This document shows, piece by piece, positions 38,999-50,453 of a DNA stretch of 64,000 bases (the first letter of the stretch is position 1; every line of letters begins with the position of its first letter). Position numbers and translations under genes: made by a program. Where the stretch lies: positions 200,109,239-200,173,238 of the forward strand of contig CP136069.1 in the NCBI GenBank assembly GCA_032622095.1, given 5' to 3'. The DNA is from Siphonodentalium dalli (lineage: Eukaryota > Mollusca > Scaphopoda > Gadilida > Siphonodentaliidae). The notes beneath the pieces were generated by a model that worked only from the letters and a program-made list of their open reading frames with translations, searched no databases and was not told the origin of the DNA.

Positions 38999-39876
38999 AA
39001 GGGAAAAAAATTGCTTTTTGGCATTTTTGATTCCTGGGAGTAACTTTATAGTATTTTAATGCATTTTTCAGAGCCTGGTCTTTCAGTCCAATGAATACCT
39101 CATGTATGGTGTGGCTATTCTTGCTGTCGATGTCTTCTTTCACTTACATCAGGCAAAAAAATAGTATGATTTTTCATAAAAAATGCAAATTTTTCAAGGT
39201 ATTTTCAAAATGTTTCAAGGTGGTAATAGTCACATGGTAATACAAACTACCCATACCATGAGCATGTCAATGACACAAATATCAATCGTTATAAGAAGCT
39301 ATTCTAACAAGGATGTTGGATTTTATAGCCAGTGATATACAGATATATATCATAAAAGTGTGTCATTTCCACTGGTGGGTATGGCCATTTGAAGGTTAAT
39401 AGCGCTAAAACTTGGACACATTTAAGAAAATGCTTCAGCAATTCAAAGAGAGCGTATCTTTATTCAACTAATTCAATATACACCCACATCAGCTATCTTG
39501 ATTCACCCTTGCAGACCAGGAAATGTCATATTTTAGTTTTCCATGCGCTGATAAAGTCATGCGCTTGATGCTCAGCTGATCAGATCTGGACTCAATGACC
39601 TCACATCACCAGAAGTTCTCTCATGGAAATAATCTTGTACAGTCTTCCATAGCTGATCAAAGATTGCAACACCAGACCCCAAAAACTGAGTGAAAATGCG
39701 GCCTGAACATGACTGGTGGTGGAATAATGTGTTAAAGGGGGTGGGGTTAAATTCTGTGTCATAACTAAAGAACCACAGAAGTGATATTGTTTTTGAACAC
39801 ATTTTTTTGATTGATGGGTAATTCTGAAGAAATGTAGGGAGTTACAATTATTCTGTGAAAAAGCGGGCTATCGCTT
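38999..39876. other. Unassigned DNA between two MITE copies
   Basis: The minus strand carries a 76-codon frame (39572-39802) and a 62-codon frame (38955-39143, partly in the MITE) with rather protein-like composition, but neither has a domain that I recognise and they are not joined. This may be a relic of a minus-strand gene. The evidence is insufficient for a gene call. Confidence 0.25.
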
Positions 39877-39878
39877 TA

Positions 39879-40328
39879 GGTTACACTGGTGTAAATAGGG
39901 TTCGGAGTGACATCTAGCGGATGCGGGAGGAATATATAGGAGAGAATAAAATAGACACTGGGCCCTGATTGGTCAATAGCCTTGTGTGCTTTTCGCATAA
40001 AACAATCAGCACACCTCTTCCCTATGATTTCCCATAGGTAAAATAACCATTGGCACAGGAATTAACCCTTTGTAGTGAAGTTTGAATTTTGTGGTGTGGT
40101 CTAACATATGACAGTATTTTTTATGCGGTTCTGACACTAGTTACGAAAACACAAGATTTAAAGGCGAATTCCCTGCTAGACAGACATGATTTATGTGTGT
40201 AAAAAGTTTCCCAATATGTCAATTTTTCAGAATTAAAGAAAATTTTGGACCCAACATTTATATTTTCAACAGTAAACGTTAAAACGTTAGCACTGAGGCC
40301 TATGGAAAACATTCACACCAGTGTAACC
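39879..40328. mobile_element. 450-bp MITE, second copy of the 38576 family
   Basis: GGTTACACTGGTGTAAAT at the left, the reverse complement with one change at the right, and TA on both sides (39877-39878, 40329-40330). About 30 bp longer than its sister because of an internal segment around 40094-40124. Confidence 0.85.
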
Positions 40329-40330
40329 TA

Positions 40331-41077
40331 TAGCAGCCCCTCGGTGCATCACCACAATGAGACAGATTCACAATGAATTTACAGATTAAAACAATTCAAC
40401 AGTCATCAGATTCAAACAAATCTGATACTACAAAATAATCATACACGAATAAACAGGAAACAACTGCAAATATCTGACGATCCGATTACTTGAGCCGGGT
40501 CAACTCAATCATCAGTTTTTATTGGATGTAGGGCCGATGTGGACAATGAGCGAAGTCATACACACACACTCATGTCTCCTCGTGAAACAAGGCCGCCATA
40601 ATAACAGCATGACTCCGCACAGCATCTCTGGGGTACGCCCTGCGACAAACAGGGTGCCATATTAGGGGATTTTCACCTCTCACAGTGGGGCGGTTGATCC
40701 GTTATGCCCCTGGCACGCACGAGACCATTATGACTATGATGGCTATATATATAACTATTATATATAACAATTTGCCCATGGATGGCACACAGAGTGGGGG
40801 TCAATGGACGGGGAGGCTACATGACCCTGTCTGGGAGGATTACCCCCCCCCCAGTCGGGGAAACCTGCAATTGTTCGCCCGGTAGCTGCTCCGGGATTCT
40901 ATAGCCCCATGGCTGTGATCGTAGCCCCTGTGATGTAAATATGTAAAGATGTTATATTGCTACACAATAAGACACCGCTTCCATTGAGATTATGATTGCG
41001 AATGGTTAGGACAGATGGGGGAGCGCATACATCTGATCAGAAATATATTCTGAAATTTAATATGACATATTAAAGAT
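40331..41077. other. No gene recognised
   Basis: Unassigned. A 66-codon plus frame at 40685-40885 spans a C-run (CCCCCCCC near 40844) and has no domain. Confidence 0.4.
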
Positions 41078-41455
41078 ACGGGCGGTGTTGGTGGTGGTAT
41101 GCTGTTAAAATATTTAGCTCCGGTTCTTGTTTAGATCCGGATATGGTAAACATAAAGAGCGTTGTTTGTTAGGGTTTTCCTGATATGGAAATAATAAAGA
41201 GCGTTTATATCATTTGTGTGCGATGAACCAATATAATTGCGCTGTGTTATATAAACAGAAGCGAAACCTCTGTAACACGAGCAGGTTCTTGTTTATGTAC
41301 ACCACCGTACGTCTTGACGACAATATACTATTTACGCGCTGATTATGTTTGGCTTATGAGCAAAACTACATATATTTTTATATTCCTTCTGTTGATGGCG
41401 ACTTGAACAAATATGGATATTTCTGCAACGAACGCCGCCCGTGCCTTTAAATTGA
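41078..41455. repeat. Dispersed repeat R, diverged copy
   Basis: Shares TAAACATAAAGAGCGTT, TCCTGATATGGAA, AATAAAGAGCGTTT and the following order of words with 28450-28940. Clearly diverged, so this is an independent older copy. Confidence 0.6.
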
Positions 41456-41649
41456 AGCATCTGCATAATCACATATACTTCTATTTAGGATTGTTATGGG
41501 AACAAAGTGTGTGTTGTCATAATTTGTATTTATACATGATAAGATCTAATTAACTAATACGCCTAATAAAGGTAGTCAAGACAGGCTCATAATGAGTGCT
41601 TGGTGAATTAGGTATCTCATCATTTTGTTCATCGCCAAGTCAAGTTTAA

Positions 41650-41987
41650 AGGGGTACTGTACACTAAATCCAGCCATTTCTGGGACCATCTCCTTTTATA
41701 CTCAACATAATATATGCAACAAATGAATGAATTTGAGCCATGGATGAGTGCAAAATACATTTACCTTATGAACGATACAAACAACATGGTAATTATAATG
41801 AAAATGAATTTATGGCTGGAGTCATAAATTCATCTTCATTATAATTACCATGTTAATTGCATCGTTCAAAGGGCACATGAGTGTATTTTGCACAAATCCA
41901 TAGCTTAAATTCATTCGTTGCATATAATTTATTGGGTATAAAAGACGATGGACCTATAAATGGCCGGATTTAGTGTACAGTACCCCT
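41650..41987. mobile_element. 338-bp TTAA-target MITE (family AGGGG)
   Basis: AGGGGTACTGTACACTAAATC at the left and its reverse complement with small changes at the right, flanked by TTAA (41646-41649, 41988-41991). The interior is a near-palindrome centred on CTGGAGTCATAA, so the whole element can fold into one long hairpin. No coding capacity. Confidence 0.9.
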
Positions 41988-42134
41988 TTAAACGCAATAG
42001 TTATATATATATACCTGTTATACGTGAAAATGGCCTTTGCCAGAACTTCTGTATAAGTCTATTGACAATTACACACACAATATAGATATATATGAAACAA
42101 TAACTAAACACAATTGTAATCATAATTATATATA

Positions 42135-42157
42135 TCTTCTATATCTATATTTGCGAA

Positions 42158-42188
<31 letters not shown>

Positions 42189-44959
42189 GTTCTATAGAAA
42201 TTCACAGGGGACCATCTAGATGATGCCAAAGGGGTCTACTAGGAGTAGCTTTTTACGAGAAAGATAATGGTCGGAGTTAGAATTTTCTAAAGTGACGCCG
42301 TTGTTGTCAGGGGCAGAAAAGGGGGAGGGGCAGAAAATAAAATTGTCTGCGATTGTTACCAAACTTATATATAACCATCCCCATAATATGAGGAATCTAA
42401 TGGCGTGGCTTAAATATGGCAAAAGTCGCCCCGTTCGCGTCAGGGGTGTCCGGAAGGGTGGGGGCAGATTTTTTTGTCTGTCGCCAATTGCCACTAAACT
42501 TACATATAATCATCCCCATGATATGAAGAATCCAACGTGTGGTTTAAATATGTCAAAAGTGGCGTCGTTTGAGTCAGGGATGAACGGAAGGGGAGAGGGG
42601 CACCAAAATTAATTAAACTAATTTTAGCGCCGATTTCCACCAAATTGATATATATTCTTCTTCTTGATACAAGAATCTAATTGTGCGATTTAACAACGCC
42701 AAATTGTTGTTTTTGGATGAGAGATTGGGAGGGGGTGGGCAATAAATTTGATATTAAGTCGCCGATTGCCACCACACTTATACAAAATCATCCCCATGGT
42801 ATGAGGAGTCTACTGGTGTGGCTTTTATCTGTCAAATGTGGACTCATTCGAGTCAGGGTTGCATTGAAAGGGACAGGGGCACCAAAATTGATGCACGATT
42901 GTTTTAGCGCCAATTTCCACCAAATTGATACACGTTCTTATCCATGATACGAGGAATCTAATCGTGATTTAAAGACGCCATAGTGGTGCTGTTTGGGTGA
43001 GAGATGGAGAGGGGAGGGATTGGCACCAAATTTGATAAAAAAAAAATATTTAGTCGCCGATTATCACCAAACTTATAAACAATCATCTCCATGATATCAG
43101 GAGTGTAATCGTGTGGTGTAAGGATGTCACAAATGGGGCCATTCGAGTCAGTGGTGTATAGAGATGAGAGGGACACAACAAATTATATCTATATGTTTAG
43201 TGCCGATTTCCACCAGATTGATACATATTCTTCTCCGTGATAAGAGGAATCTTATCGTGTGGTTTAGATACATCAAATTGGTGCCCTATGGGTGAGAGAT
43301 ATGGGGACCTTAAATATGATACGAATTTGTATACTCGCCAATTTTCACCAATTTCATATATATGCATCTCTAATCTCTAATGAGTCTTAGTGTGTGCCGC
43401 TTGAGTCCGAAATAGGGACGGGAGGGTCACCAAAACTGATACAAAATATTTTTAGTACCAATTACCATCAAATTCAGACACGTTCTTCTCAAATGATACA
43501 AGAAATAAAATCGTGCTGTCTGTCTGTCTTTGTGTCTGTCTGTGTGCGTTCTAACTTCACGCGGTACAATCGAGATGGCACCAAGGCGTTCTAAGAGGGG
43601 TAACTTTTTACAAGGAAGATAATGGTGCGGGTTAAAATTTTCTAAAATGACGCTGTTGGTGGGAGGGAAAATTTAAAAAATATGGTGAAATAGTTTTGTC
43701 GCTAATTTCCACCAAACGAATACATAATCACCTTCGCAATATGGCGTTGTTCGAGTCAGCGTTGCATCAACAATTGATTTAATAAACCAAATTCCACCAA
43801 ATTCATACACGTTTTTCTCTAATGATATACCATGAATTAAATCACATTTGGTGTCGTTTGCGTCACGGATGGCGAGCAGATATGCACTATCATCGATAAG
43901 ATTGCTATTCGCCGATATCCACATATAAGTTATATACAGTTACCAGGCCATCTCCATATCATTTTAAGAAGTTGGGCGTTCACATTTCACAATCCCGACA
44001 TATGGTGACCCACTTAAGTCACTTGAACAATTATATCTTCTTAACAGTCATATGTATATGGCAATCAAGGCATGCACACAATGAGCTAGCAAAAAGAGAT
44101 AACTAGAAGAAGCATTAAACGTATATTTATCATTCTATTGAAGAGATACATATATTCGTGCAAACTCAGAGACCTCGAACCGCCAGAGAATTGCATATAT
44201 ACACTAACAAAATTTAGTCTGTTCCATTCAATACAGTTTCCACAAAAAGTTACAATTTGTCAAGAGATATGGAAGGCCTGTTCAAAAATAGTGGTCACAG
44301 TGTGCAGTGCAGTCAAATATAGTTTCTTCAAGAAAATGCAGTTAGTAGCACAAGACTTTTCAGGATCCTACCAATACTGACATCTGACAAGGGTTTTAGA
44401 ACAGACTCATCGAGTGACATAACAACTCAAAATTTCGCTCTGTGCCTGGCAAATGTAGATGATATATTTGCGCAGCAACATTTCGTTTAAACTAAGAATA
44501 TTTAGCCAATATATAGCACCATGAACAGAGGAGCACCTGGAAATTTCTTTGAAACATCTGTATCTTCATGGAGATATGATAGCGAGGTGTCCTCGAGATC
44601 TTAGTCCAACCCACTAGATTGATTGATATATCTCAATATGTAAAACCCAATTATCATCTTTTATCGAACTAATGTGTTTATGATGTTCATGTATCATATT
44701 ATAACGTCTAATGTATACGCAGTTGTAAATACATAAATACTTCATTATTGGTGGAACGGATTAATCGCGATAAACAGAATGACAATTGACAAGGTGAGCC
44801 ACTACTTATATTCCATGACTGTAATAATAATGTTTTGTGATACTATTTGAATATACAATTCATGAGAAAACGTATAACACTTTAAGCAAGAGCATTCTCT
44901 ATTCCCAACAAATATCCACAGCATACATTAACCTGGGCAACGCCGGGTAACCCTGCTAG
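42135..44959 (+). mobile_element. Non-autonomous Helitron, copy 2
   Basis: 2825 bp. The 5' end is TCTTCTATATCTATATTTG and the 3' end is the CTAG of CCCTGCTAG, with hairpin ACCTGG-GCAACG-CCGGGT 11 nt upstream. It sits between A (42134) and T (44960), the Helitron target. Against copy 3 it differs by two repeat units in (GTCT)n, 3 bp at the 5' tip and about five substitutions that I could see, so both moved recently. Around 43511-43660 there is a second (GTCT)n followed by a diverged copy of the element's own 5' region, so the element is built from two 5'-type modules. No Rep/helicase frame is present. Confidence 0.92.
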
Positions 44960-45055
44960 TATAATATATATACATGTAAATCATGTAATGTGCAACATAC
45001 AAGAAGGCGTCTTCATTGACTTGTATATGGTCTTAACAACACAAGATGGACAACT

Positions 45056-45415
45056 CTATCCGCTGGTGCTCAATAAACAAATTTCAATACATTTTATCGC
45101 CATTGGCCCGTATAGAGGAAAGATTCGTTTTACAAATCTGAAGTAAATTGTGTCCAAGTAAATATGATGTGAAGCGGAGGGTGGTACTGGTCCATGTACA
45201 CACACATTATCGACGTATGGTACCATGTCGACAAGTTTATGTGACATTAGAAACATTGTAAAATAGCACACACAAAAAATAAGAATACATCGAACCTTTG
45301 TCCGACGTGAAATCTGACAACATATTCGGTTTAACTGAGTTGTTGTGAGATATATACCAAAACAATTTATATCACCAATAAAACGTACCAACAAGTATCT
45401 GAAAGTGTAACGCAA
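45056..45415 (-). CDS. Hypothetical 119-codon frame with one hydrophobic segment
   Basis: An ATG-initiated minus-strand frame directly beyond the Helitron. Around residues 42-58 it has a membrane-like stretch (CILIFCVCYFTMFLM) preceded by the basic ISRRTK. This orientation would suit a type II membrane protein such as a Golgi enzyme first exon. No catalytic motif or family match is recognisable, and no strong splice site or promoter is seen. It may be a chance frame. Confidence 0.2.
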   Translation of the reverse strand: MRYTFRYLLVRFIGDINCFGIYLTTTQLNRICCQISRRTKVRCILIFCVCYFTMFLMSHKLVDMVPYVDNVCVHGPVPPSASHHIYLDTIYFRFVKRIFPLYGPMAIKCIEICLLSTSG

Positions 45416-45697
45416 AATAAATATCGCAAATAGGTTGTGACCAATGGTTCGATGAGTTCACGTACAATCACAGTCGTGTTGATTTCAGTGATGTCTGTTT
45501 ACCCAATTATTAGGCCAGGCAAATATGGACATAGGTGTCGCCTGGAGAGGGAATTTATGAGACCTACATTTTTGGTTAGCGTAAATACTCAACTTTCGGA
45601 ATCCGTATGTTGGATTTGTCAGATAGGCGGACTTTTTTCTCACCGCGTGGTTTTCTTGAGGCACCCGATGAAAAAATCGGCCATTTTTTGAATAAAG

Positions 45698-45969
45698 GGT
45701 AACTTTTATTATGTTTGCAAAATATATTAAAAGAATTAATCTTCCCGGAGTAACGACCAATCCCTATATTTGCCTTATACGTTAAGTTTAAATTTGTTTC
45801 ACCTTATTATGTAATTCATTGGAGCGCTTACTTGTCTCTTGACCTCTTGTGTAACAGTAACAAGCTATTTGATTGGCTACGTACGTTCCGTGCTTTCTAT
45901 AAACTTTTACTTCCGGTTTGTCTCACTGCATTCATTTGAAATAAATTCGGCGAGTCGTCAACATCTTTT
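45698..45969 (+). repeat. A1 terminal direct repeat
   Basis: Left terminal repeat of the split-repeat element, matching 53395-53666 without indels. Just inside its start, AATCTTCCCGGAG is close to an inverted match of the CTCCATTGGGAAGATT that ends B1 and B2. Confidence 0.85.
45872..45945 (+). promoter_or_regulatory. Promoter-like block inside A1
   Basis: An inverted CCAAT box (ATTGG, 45872-45876), TATAAA (45898-45903), an initiator-like TCACT 25 bp downstream (45923-45927) and AATAAA at 45940-45945. The order matches the U3/R region of retroelement termini, where transcripts both start and end. The same block is present in A2 (from about 53568). Confidence 0.45.
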
Positions 45970-48095
45970 CCAGAGCAGATCTCTGTTTTAATTCATTTGT
46001 TCATCTATAACTCGTAATCCACTGGTCACCAGGAGTGATTTCTGATCAAGTCGAAGATGTCACACAGGACTGATCGAGGTGAGATCCAACCAAAACATTA
46101 TTCATTGCTATTGTTTGAATAGTAGATTCACAATCACACGATTGTTTATCGCGCTGAACTCGCCTTATCGCCTCATCGAGTGTCCACGAAGTTGACCCAT
46201 TCAAATATGTTACTGTGAGCGTCATTATTATTCTGCTGCACGTGGAACACGGAACTGTTTATACGGTTAATAGCTGTTAATAGCCTCAGCCTTTCGACTG
46301 ACACATATTTTGACTGTTCTGCATGACGTGCCCCAGCTTAGAGTTAGACTTCTGAAGTTATATCACAGTATGTGGGACTGCGATTGTGAACACTCATCTG
46401 ACTCCTGTTTTAAATAATGCAATATTTTACACGTTCAAGAATTTTAAGGTTTTTTGTTTTGTTTTTTAAATATTCAAACAGCACAGTTTGTTATACTGTC
46501 GTGGCTTGTCTAAAAGTCATGCAAATGCATTGTTTTCAAAACAAATATTTTTATTATAATTTTTATTCTAACCATATGGCGAGAGAAGTCTTGTCATTTT
46601 GTGTGTGTCATTTTCTCTATACATGTACCTTTTTAATATATGATTGATTCTGCATTATGTAGGTTCATAGCGTTTAATCTAAATTATTGACATCTGAGCA
46701 GTGACATATGGGTTCTCCACCCACACTAGTTAACCTATATTGTGTTTCAAATAATATTGGTGTATATTACTGCACTGCATACCTTCGTAGTAATTATACA
46801 GTATATAATTTCGCAAACTTTTCAACTTTCCATATCATGGTATAGTCATAACACATTTACAGTACAGTGTTTTAATGGCATTATTATTAGAAGTATTAGT
46901 TAAGAGAGGCCAATACACACATGTGTGAAATTGCTATTTCTCAATAAGTACTGATATAAGTGTATGCAGCATATTTTGTGTAGTCATACTAAACACACAT
47001 TAGCCTAATTTAACATTGACAGTGTTTTAACACGATAGGATTGAAGGATTAATATTTTGACGTATGGGAATCCAAATATGGATCAACTTTTAATCCAATT
47101 GATACCTCAAATGATGCATGTTAAATTTTAATTGATAAGCTACACAATCATATTTTAATGCATTTACAACAGTTTTTGTTGCTATTTTAAATGAGAATAT
47201 GTATACATTATCTTGATATTATATGTGTTATATATTTAGCATCATGTTGCAGCCAATCGATCAATATTAGCATTTTATATGTACTGTATAATGTACAATG
47301 TCGATCTACATAATAATAATGTCGGTCAGATATTAAGTGTAATATGCAATGCTCAGAAAGGTAAAATTGTTACTTGTATACATTAGTACTAACCAGATAT
47401 ATGGTTAACATATACTTTCCTAAATGTTACTCGGAGTGTTATTGGAAGTTATATTGAGCATTCGTTGGTGTGTGTGTGTGTGTATATTTAAACATGGATT
47501 CGTTGATGCTAATTCATTTCGAATAATTATAAATTTCCAAGTTATTTTTGAGAATGGAACATAACATACTTTGCTTCTTTGGCCTTACACTATTAAGTTA
47601 CATTTTACATGATCATATCTGGTCGCGATTTCGACGATTGATCCTGCACATGCATATATCGGTCTATATATATGCAAGACGGATTTCGCTCATAACGAGT
47701 TACTTTTAAAACATATTATAAGCCACCATTTATACTGGCAGTTTGCATATATTATAAAATATGCTTGCTTCAAACAATTTGATTTTATATGTCAAAATAA
47801 GCTATAATTTTACCCTCTTGTTTAGTACACAATTAATACATTATATTACGTTTCAAATTTTGTAACGACTTGGTCTTCTCACCTTTGTAGCCGCCAAGTG
47901 GTCTTAAATAGGTTACCATCGAACATATATATATACGGCCTTCCTTGGGGAAACATTGGCGAGTGGACCTTGTCACTTTGAATCGACTTTGTTGCTGGAA
48001 TCGAATACGTTCATTGTCTCAGTGCCTGATGCCACTTGAGGCAAGTGCCTGATGACATTTTGAGCCGAATTCGGATTGAAACCACGCATACGACA

Positions 48096-48512
48096 ATTTC
48101 GACGCCCTACGGGCAATTTTGATGCCATTGACGGGCAAATTTGATGTCCTACGGACTATTGACGCCCTCCGGGCTATTTTGATGCCTTTTGGGCAAAAAT
48201 CGACGATACGGTGACGTTTGATGCCATTATGTGTTGGCAATACTTGTGTGATCGGGGATGACTTACCCACATGGTTGGGGTTGCTTCCCTTGTTTAGTCA
48301 CCCCGGGCCATATATTCCTTGCGATGAGACTTGGGGGTCTATTCTGAGCTGTTCACACATTTATTTCGGTCACTGCTAGTCTACTTTCGATCAATGTTGA
48401 TGACATTTAATCTTAATTGATTCAATCATATTTCGACGTTATTAAACACTTTTGACGCCACTCGGGCAATTTCGACATCGTTCTACAATGTTGATGCCAC
48501 TCGGGCAATTCT
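48096..48512. repeat. Interspersed short repeats (GACGCC...CGGGCAATTT)
   Basis: A roughly 20-27 bp word, TTTTGATGCC followed by CTACGGGCAA in variants, occurs several times at 48096-48200 and again at 48445-48512. It accounts for the repeated GIKIARRAS in the minus frame at 48019-48270, which is therefore not a gene. Confidence 0.6.
48238..48384 (+). repeat. 147-bp direct repeat, left copy
   Basis: Recurs at 49618-49764 with no indels. In the plus frame starting AAT ACT TGT both copies are open for about 40 codons, with TCVIGDD and SHPGPYIPCDETWGSILSC shared. See the findings for the substitution pattern. Confidence 0.8.
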
Positions 48513-49617
48513 GACAACATTCTGTTTGTTTACGTCAATGACGCCATTCAACTAATTTCCGTGTCATTTCGCAAAAACTTGACGCTATCTCTATAATGAA
48601 ATAGTTTTGACAGAAATTATTCGATGTAATCTGTAACCATAATTGAGACATGCTAATTCGACTCCTTTTACATATGTTTGTATATACATGTGACAAGTTT
48701 GATATCCCATTGTCAGGTAGAGTATTGACCGCCTATAGGTATTAACCAAAAAACTCAAATGTCTTAAAAGTGTTCAGCTAGTCACGTTTTGAATGGCGTG
48801 TCACAGGTTTATATATTGACAACTTTAACACCGTTATTTGACAGTGTATAGCATTTTTAGCTATATAACATTTGACAACCCTATATATCAAAATAATCCA
48901 ATTGGATGTTAATTTATCTTATCATAGAAACTTATTCTGAATAACAATTGGACATTTAATGTTAACTATTTCATATATATACGGGTACATGTTATCGGAC
49001 ACAGATCCAGGTCTAATTCACATCCACAATTCGAAAGTCCTTTGCGAAATACATAATTCAACATTTAACCTGGAGCTTGTGTTACGTTCGTACACGGCGT
49101 CGCCGTGTTGTTGACAATTTGATTTTCACGTAACGAGACCATATTTAAAAGGTTATTCGAATAGTTTAGTATAGTTATCATATGAGAAGGCATTATTTTT
49201 ACGATAATGATAGTTGGAATAAATTGGTCATCTCCGTCGGGAATAATTTGTTGAAATTTTAGATAAATCAATTACAGAGATCAATACTAGCATACGGGCA
49301 AAGTTATATAAATTCACGTCACTGTAAAATATATAGCATAAACTAGTTTAACATAAATCATTGTGTTGATGACATAATTATTGCGTTCATACATCATGTG
49401 TGTACACATTTACGGATGTAAAATATGCTGGTTTAAATGTTGGATTTTGTATCCACCGCAATGATGTTTCCATTTTACACAATGTTAGTTATCCAATGAA
49501 ATTGATTTACCCTCATTTGTAGAGTTTGCTGCATTTATTATTCCGTATAATACTCATTCAGTTTCTGTTCAGTTATTACCCAGTAGTTCAATTGGGAGCT
49601 ATTGTAGTTCGGTATGA

Positions 49618-49764
49618 CAATACTTGTGTGATCGGGGATGACTTACCCACAGATGTGGGTTTGCTTCCCTTGTTTAGTCACCCTGGGCCATATATTCCTT
49701 GTGATGAGACTTGGGGGTCTATTCTGAGCTGTTCACACGTTTAATTCTGTCATTTCGAGTCTAC
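49618..49764 (+). repeat. 147-bp direct repeat, right copy
   Basis: Partner of 48238-48384, 1380 bp downstream and of the same length. Here the open frame extends upstream to 49526 (72 codons in total). Confidence 0.8.
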
Positions 49765-49846
49765 AATTATTAGTGTGTAAATATTGTATATAATAGAGAA
49801 TTTGGAAATTGTTAATACATAGCGGAATTTAGCCTACTGTGTTTAA

Positions 49847-49905
49847 AGGGATACTGTACCATTGTTATCACCAGAAATTTATTGAAAATGGCGTACAGTA
49901 CCCCT
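49847..49905. mobile_element. 59-bp miniature TTAA MITE
   Basis: AGGGATACTGTAC at the left and GTACAGTACCCCT at the right, flanked by TTAA (49843-49846, 49906-49909). The tips are those of the 340-bp elements at 41650 and 59487, and almost nothing is left between them. An extreme internal deletion derivative. Confidence 0.82.
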
Positions 49906-50265
49906 TTAAGATATAACGACAATTATTTCATGAGTAACCAAGAAATACAATGTTAACGTTTGCAACATAACTGTTTCAGAATTTACCTATTGTATATCAA
50001 TACATATAACACATACATGTATTCGATGTATGTATCTTTGTCACACAGAGTACATATTTACGGCGAAATGGTATTATTTCTAATACTATCAGAAGAATTT
50101 AGTCTATATCTATATTGGTCTTGCTATAATAACTGCACGAGCTTAACCGAGACTCACCCTTGTTTATAAATAACCATGGAGGGGCTGTAATTTTAGATCT
50201 GATGGGCATACCCTATGTATACAATTAAGACTTCTCTTCTCTTATTTTTGGCCGACCTTCGGTTT

Positions 50266-50414
50266 GGCGTGTTTAGCCAAAAATTTAATAGATCAGTTGA
50301 ATGGTATACATGTACATGTCATACTTTTCGAATTTTCTTCTATTGTATTCTCATATTTTGAATATTGATACTATCTTGACTCTTGATAATTCAATCTATA
50401 TCTATATTTGCGAA

Positions 50415-50453
<39 letters not shown>

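Larger units (their letters stand above)
45970..50265. other. Interior of the split-repeat element, no coding frame
   Basis: 4.3 kb, AT-rich. No open frame above 92 codons and none with RT, RNase H, recombinase or gag features. Contains short TTTTGACGCC/CGGGCAA repeats (about 48096-48200 and 48445-48512), a 147-bp direct duplication, a (GT)n tract near 47469, a 59-bp MITE and otherwise nothing that I can name. Confidence 0.6.

Noticed and set aside
48019-48270. 83-codon minus frame with repeated GIKIARRAS
   Set aside because: Explained by the short GACGCC/CGGGCA interspersed repeat.
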